DNA of 64,000 bases from Nitrobacteraceae bacterium AZCC 1564 (GTDB lineage: Bacteria > Pseudomonadota > Alphaproteobacteria > Rhizobiales > Xanthobacteraceae). The notes below the pieces were generated by a model. The model had not been told where the DNA came from. It searched no databases and worked only from the letters and a program-made list of their open reading frames with translations. The translations under genes and the position numbers were made by a program. The stretch covers positions 310,001 to 374,000 of the forward strand of contig JBAGRR010000001.1 in the NCBI GenBank assembly GCA_036924835.1, written 5' to 3'. Below are positions 61,527 to 64,000 of this stretch, in pieces (the stretch's first letter is position 1; each line of letters begins with the position of its first letter).

Positions 61527-61934
61527 TGCGCCCCCTCTTCAATCAACCGCTCTCCGACAAGAGAGCGGCCTCATCCATCTTCGGATCAGACCATTCCGAT
61601 AACATCAATTTCAGAACAGGACACCGCGATTTCATCGGCGACAGGGTCGGCCATCCCAATTGCGTGTGGCAGTAAAGCGCGCCGGGAGCGTCTCAAGGTC
61701 CGTTCGAGCATGTATCAAACCAATCGGCAACATGCCTGAAAGTTGTTCCCGGTTCCGTTCGCTCCTCGATATTGCCTTGATTAACGGACGGGCGTGAATC
61801 GCCATGATATCGCTATACCGCATTCGGGTGAGTCGCCTCAGCGCGTGCCGTATGGTTGAATGCGGTATTGCAAAACGAAATGATTTACGCGCATATCTTT
61901 TTAGTGACGATAGTAGAGCGCTATCCTTTGGCCA

Positions 61935-61977
61935 GACTCCAAGCCCGCCGTGAGGCGGGCTTCTTATTGGGAGTCCT
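61935..61977. terminator. Nested hairpin between SDR and glucokinase genes
   Basis: Inner stem GCCCGCC-GTGA-GGCGGGC (61943-61960) followed by TTCTTATT. An outer GACTCC/GGAGTC pair (about 61935-61940 and 61970-61975) encloses it. The T-rich side faces right, so on the plus strand it resembles a rho-independent terminator; it may also end leftward transcription of glk. The rest of the gap (61527-62005) has no supported gene; a small RNA ending here is possible but unproven. Confidence 0.55.
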
Positions 61978-62005
61978 ATATCGTGTTTCCAGCAGAACCG
62001 TGTGG

Positions 62006-62965
62006 TCAGTAAAGCTTTAGCTCCGGCGGAATGTTCGCAAGACCGAGGAGCGCGGGAGATTCCTCCAACACCAGACGCGTCGGAACACTGGACAAGAAGT
62101 GCTGGAAGCGACCTTTGCTTTCGAATCTCTCCCGAAAGGCAGATGAAGCAAATGCCTCACGGAAACGCAGCAAAATCCCGCCTGCGATATACACGCCTCC
62201 GGTCGCGCCGATCGTGAGGGCCAGATCCCCGGCAACAGTGCCAAGGAACGCGCAGAAGTGCTCAAACGCTCTGACGCAGGTTCCATCGGTTTTCTTGATT
62301 GCGTGATTGGTCACGTCAGCCGGAGAAAATTCGCGCGGCGGGTGGCCCTCGATGGAGCATAACGCCTGATACAAATTGACCAGCCCGCTTCCCGACAAGA
62401 CCCGCTCCGCAGATACATGCGACCAACGTGTCCGCAGGAACGCTGCGATCTGATCCTCCAGAACCGTTGAGGTCGGTAGCGTGACATGGCCGCCCTCACC
62501 CGGCACAACGGTCCATCCACCTGCATGAGGGATCAGCGAACATACGCCCAGTCCCGTGCCCGGCCCGAGGATTCCGATTGGTCCTTGGGCATTGGGACAT
62601 TCTGGGCCGACTGGGAACACGCCTTCTTGCGGCAGATGCGGCACCGCCATCGCCGTTGCGGCAAAATCGTTGAAAACCCGAAGAGATGTCAGGCCTAAGT
62701 TCCGCTGAAGCTCTTTGACGGAAAACGACCACCCGTGATTGGTCAGCGCGATCTTGTCGCCAAACACGGGAGCCGCCACAGCAATCGCGGCTTCGTTAGG
62801 CGTCATCGTCGGAGATAACCTTCCCAGATAAGCCGCCAGTGCGTCCTGAAGCGACGGATACTGGCTGACCTCCACGTGGGAGATTTCGGAGTATGTTCCC
62901 TTCTCCGCCACGGCAAACCGGGCGTTGGTCCCCCCGACATCAGCGATAACACGCGAACCGCTCAA
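62006..62965 (-). CDS. glk: Glucokinase
   Basis: 319 residues of the Glk (ROK-unlike, E. coli type) family. Phosphate loop VIADVGGTNARFAV, catalytic Asp in LRVFNDFAATAMAV, GILGPGTGLGVCSLIPHAGG, VVPGEGGHVTLP with the sugar-contacting Glu-His, and the adenosine motif GATGGVYIAGGI. It phosphorylates glucose with ATP in the cytoplasm. Starts with TTG at 62965 after AGGA. It lies downstream of the glucosidase gene on the same strand, so released glucose can be phosphorylated directly. Confidence 0.94.
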   Translation of the reverse strand: MSGSRVIADVGGTNARFAVAEKGTYSEISHVEVSQYPSLQDALAAYLGRLSPTMTPNEAAIAVAAPVFGDKIALTNHGWSFSVKELQRNLGLTSLRVFNDFAATAMAVPHLPQEGVFPVGPECPNAQGPIGILGPGTGLGVCSLIPHAGGWTVVPGEGGHVTLPTSTVLEDQIAAFLRTRWSHVSAERVLSGSGLVNLYQALCSIEGHPPREFSPADVTNHAIKKTDGTCVRAFEHFCAFLGTVAGDLALTIGATGGVYIAGGILLRFREAFASSAFRERFESKGRFQHFLSSVPTRLVLEESPALLGLANIPPELKLY

Positions 62966-63051
62966 GCCACTGTCCTACTCATCAGTTGATAACGGCATCG
63001 ACCATTGTCTGCTACCGCGATCACACAGGCACGACAAGCGCCGCTCGGGAA

Positions 63052-64000
63052 TTAATCCAGCAGCTCGAGAATAATTCCTTCCGCACCTCGTAACGTCAGT
63101 TCTCCATCCACCGCTTCGGATAGCCGATCCATGAAGGTCGACAGCAAAATCTGTCCTTTGTTTGTCAATGTGATCGAGCCCGGCTCCACACTGAAATTCA
63201 AAACGATGAGCGAGCGTTGACTGGCGTATTCGCGCTCAAAGGCCAGCAAGCTATCCGTCACAACCCTGGGGGTATAGGCGCCAACAGCGAGCTCAGAGCG
63301 AGCTACCCGCAGCGTTATCAGGGCTCGATACAGGCTGAGCATCGATGCGCCGTCGAGACATTCGACGGCAACATTCTCGCTGAATGCGTTCGGGCTCAAC
63401 GGCAGCCACGGCTCAGCACTGCTGAAGCCGCTATGCAGTGAGGCATCCCATTGCATAGGCGTTCGGCAGCCGTCGCGTCCGACACCAATCCCTGGCAGGT
63501 TCCTTTCAAAAGGGTCCCTCACCCGGTCCGGTGGAATATCGACCTGCTCCATGCCGATTTCGTCGCCGTAATAGAGCGTCGGCGTACCGCGAAGTGTTAA
63601 GAGCAACATTGCCGCAACGCGCGCCTGATTACGCCCAACACGACTGGCAACCCGCTTGCGATCGTGATTTCCCAAAACCCAATTCGGCCAGCCGCCCGGC
63701 GGCAAAGCTGCTTCGTAAGTCTCCACGAGCTGCGCAATCGCACCCGCGTCCCAAGGGGTGGAGATCAGCGCAAAATTGAACGGCAAATGCGCGCCAGAAA
63801 GGCCGTGGCCATAATAAGCAACGAGCTTTTCCGGAGGCAGATAAATCTCGCCGATCAGCACACGATCATCGAACTCCTCCATCACCTTGCGCATCTCGGC
63901 GATCACGTCATGGACTTCAGGGCGATCCGTTGAATAAAGCGGCAGCACGCGCGTGTAGGGTTGATCGCCGTCGACAAAATCCGGATTGGGTGGGTTGTCC
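63052..64000 (-). CDS. GH13 alpha-glucosidase, C-terminal part (5' end outside window)
   Basis: The last 315 codons or so of a glycoside hydrolase family 13 enzyme; the frame stays open to the window edge. Visible are the general acid Glu in VLIGEIYLP, the transition-state Asp in LGNHDRKR, LLTLRGTPTLYYGDEIGME, RTPMQWD, and the C-terminal beta domain with RSLIVLNFS. The QPWLPLSPN-type region (EPWLPLSPNAF) is typical of oligo-1,6-glucosidase/alpha-glucosidase. It hydrolyses alpha-linked glucose oligomers; with glk next, a maltose or similar sugar pathway is likely. Confidence 0.9.
   Translation of the reverse strand, partial: DNPPNPDFVDGDQPYTRVLPLYSTDRPEVHDVIAEMRKVMEEFDDRVLIGEIYLPPEKLVAYYGHGLSGAHLPFNFALISTPWDAGAIAQLVETYEAALPPGGWPNWVLGNHDRKRVASRVGRNQARVAAMLLLTLRGTPTLYYGDEIGMEQVDIPPDRVRDPFERNLPGIGVGRDGCRTPMQWDASLHSGFSSAEPWLPLSPNAFSENVAVECLDGASMLSLYRALITLRVARSELAVGAYTPRVVTDSLLAFEREYASQRSLIVLNFSVEPGSITLTNKGQILLSTFMDRLSEAVDGELTLRGAEGIILELLD

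Overview
The window looks like chromosomal DNA of an alphaproteobacterium of the Bradyrhizobiaceae/Nitrobacteraceae (Bradyrhizobium, Afipia, Rhodopseudomonas type). The evidence is the protein style (DUF3551-like secreted peptide, Bug and TRAP transport proteins, CHASE2 cyclase, CaiB-type CoA transferase), moderately high GC, many GTG/TTG starts and tight ATGA/GTGA gene overlaps. The genus is an inference. Both ends cut genes: an assimilatory nitrate reductase on the left and a GH13 glucosidase on the right.

Layout. 0-3.9 kb: nasA end, an RraA-like gene and two small genes among copies of a dispersed two-hairpin repeat. 3.9-13.2 kb: a surface-protein locus with a LapG-like periplasmic protease, a 1557-aa FecR/VCBS/RTX protein and its type I secretion ABC and HlyD partners. 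13.3-19.9 kb: a CHASE2 class III nucleotide cyclase, two MBL hydrolases, two cyclic-nucleotide-binding proteins without HTH, and a stand-alone domain like the C-terminus of indolepyruvate oxidoreductase. 20-27.5 kb: small secreted or membrane proteins, a PilZ protein, a desaturase, a methyltransferase, an AT-richer membrane protein and tRNA-Ser(UGA). 27.5-36.8 kb: a catabolic cluster with TRAP transporter, SMP-30 lactonase, CoA transferase, enoyl-CoA hydratase, two acyl-CoA dehydrogenases and IclR regulator. 37-45.3 kb: housekeeping genes (RlpA, epoxide hydrolase, D,D-carboxypeptidase, tmk, holB, metG, tatD, PhnP-like MBL). 45.4-55.4 kb: acyl-CoA synthetase, RNase Z-like gene with a tRNA-like leader, YbaK-type deacylase, a hydrolase/Bug/RidA operon, Rieske-FAD reductase and folE. 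55.8-61.5 kb: TetR-regulated catabolic genes (MFS, GlcD-type oxidase, YciI, two SDRs). 62-64 kb: glucokinase and glucosidase.

The two most notable things are these. First, a type I secreted adhesin-like protein sits beside its likely protease and beside a cyclic-nucleotide signalling set (cyclase, two cNMP-binding effectors, MBL hydrolases). No LapD-like c-di-GMP receptor is seen, so control by cAMP or cGMP is a testable idea. Second, seven copies of a roughly 160-bp element made of two imperfect hairpins (A: TAGTGTCC...GGACACTA; B: TAGTGTGG...CCACACTA) are present. One interrupts a small gene, one has been absorbed in frame into a PilZ protein, one pair flanks a small gene in inverted orientation, and some copies carry compensatory changes in their stems.

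All functional calls are from reading motifs and family resemblance; no database search was run.
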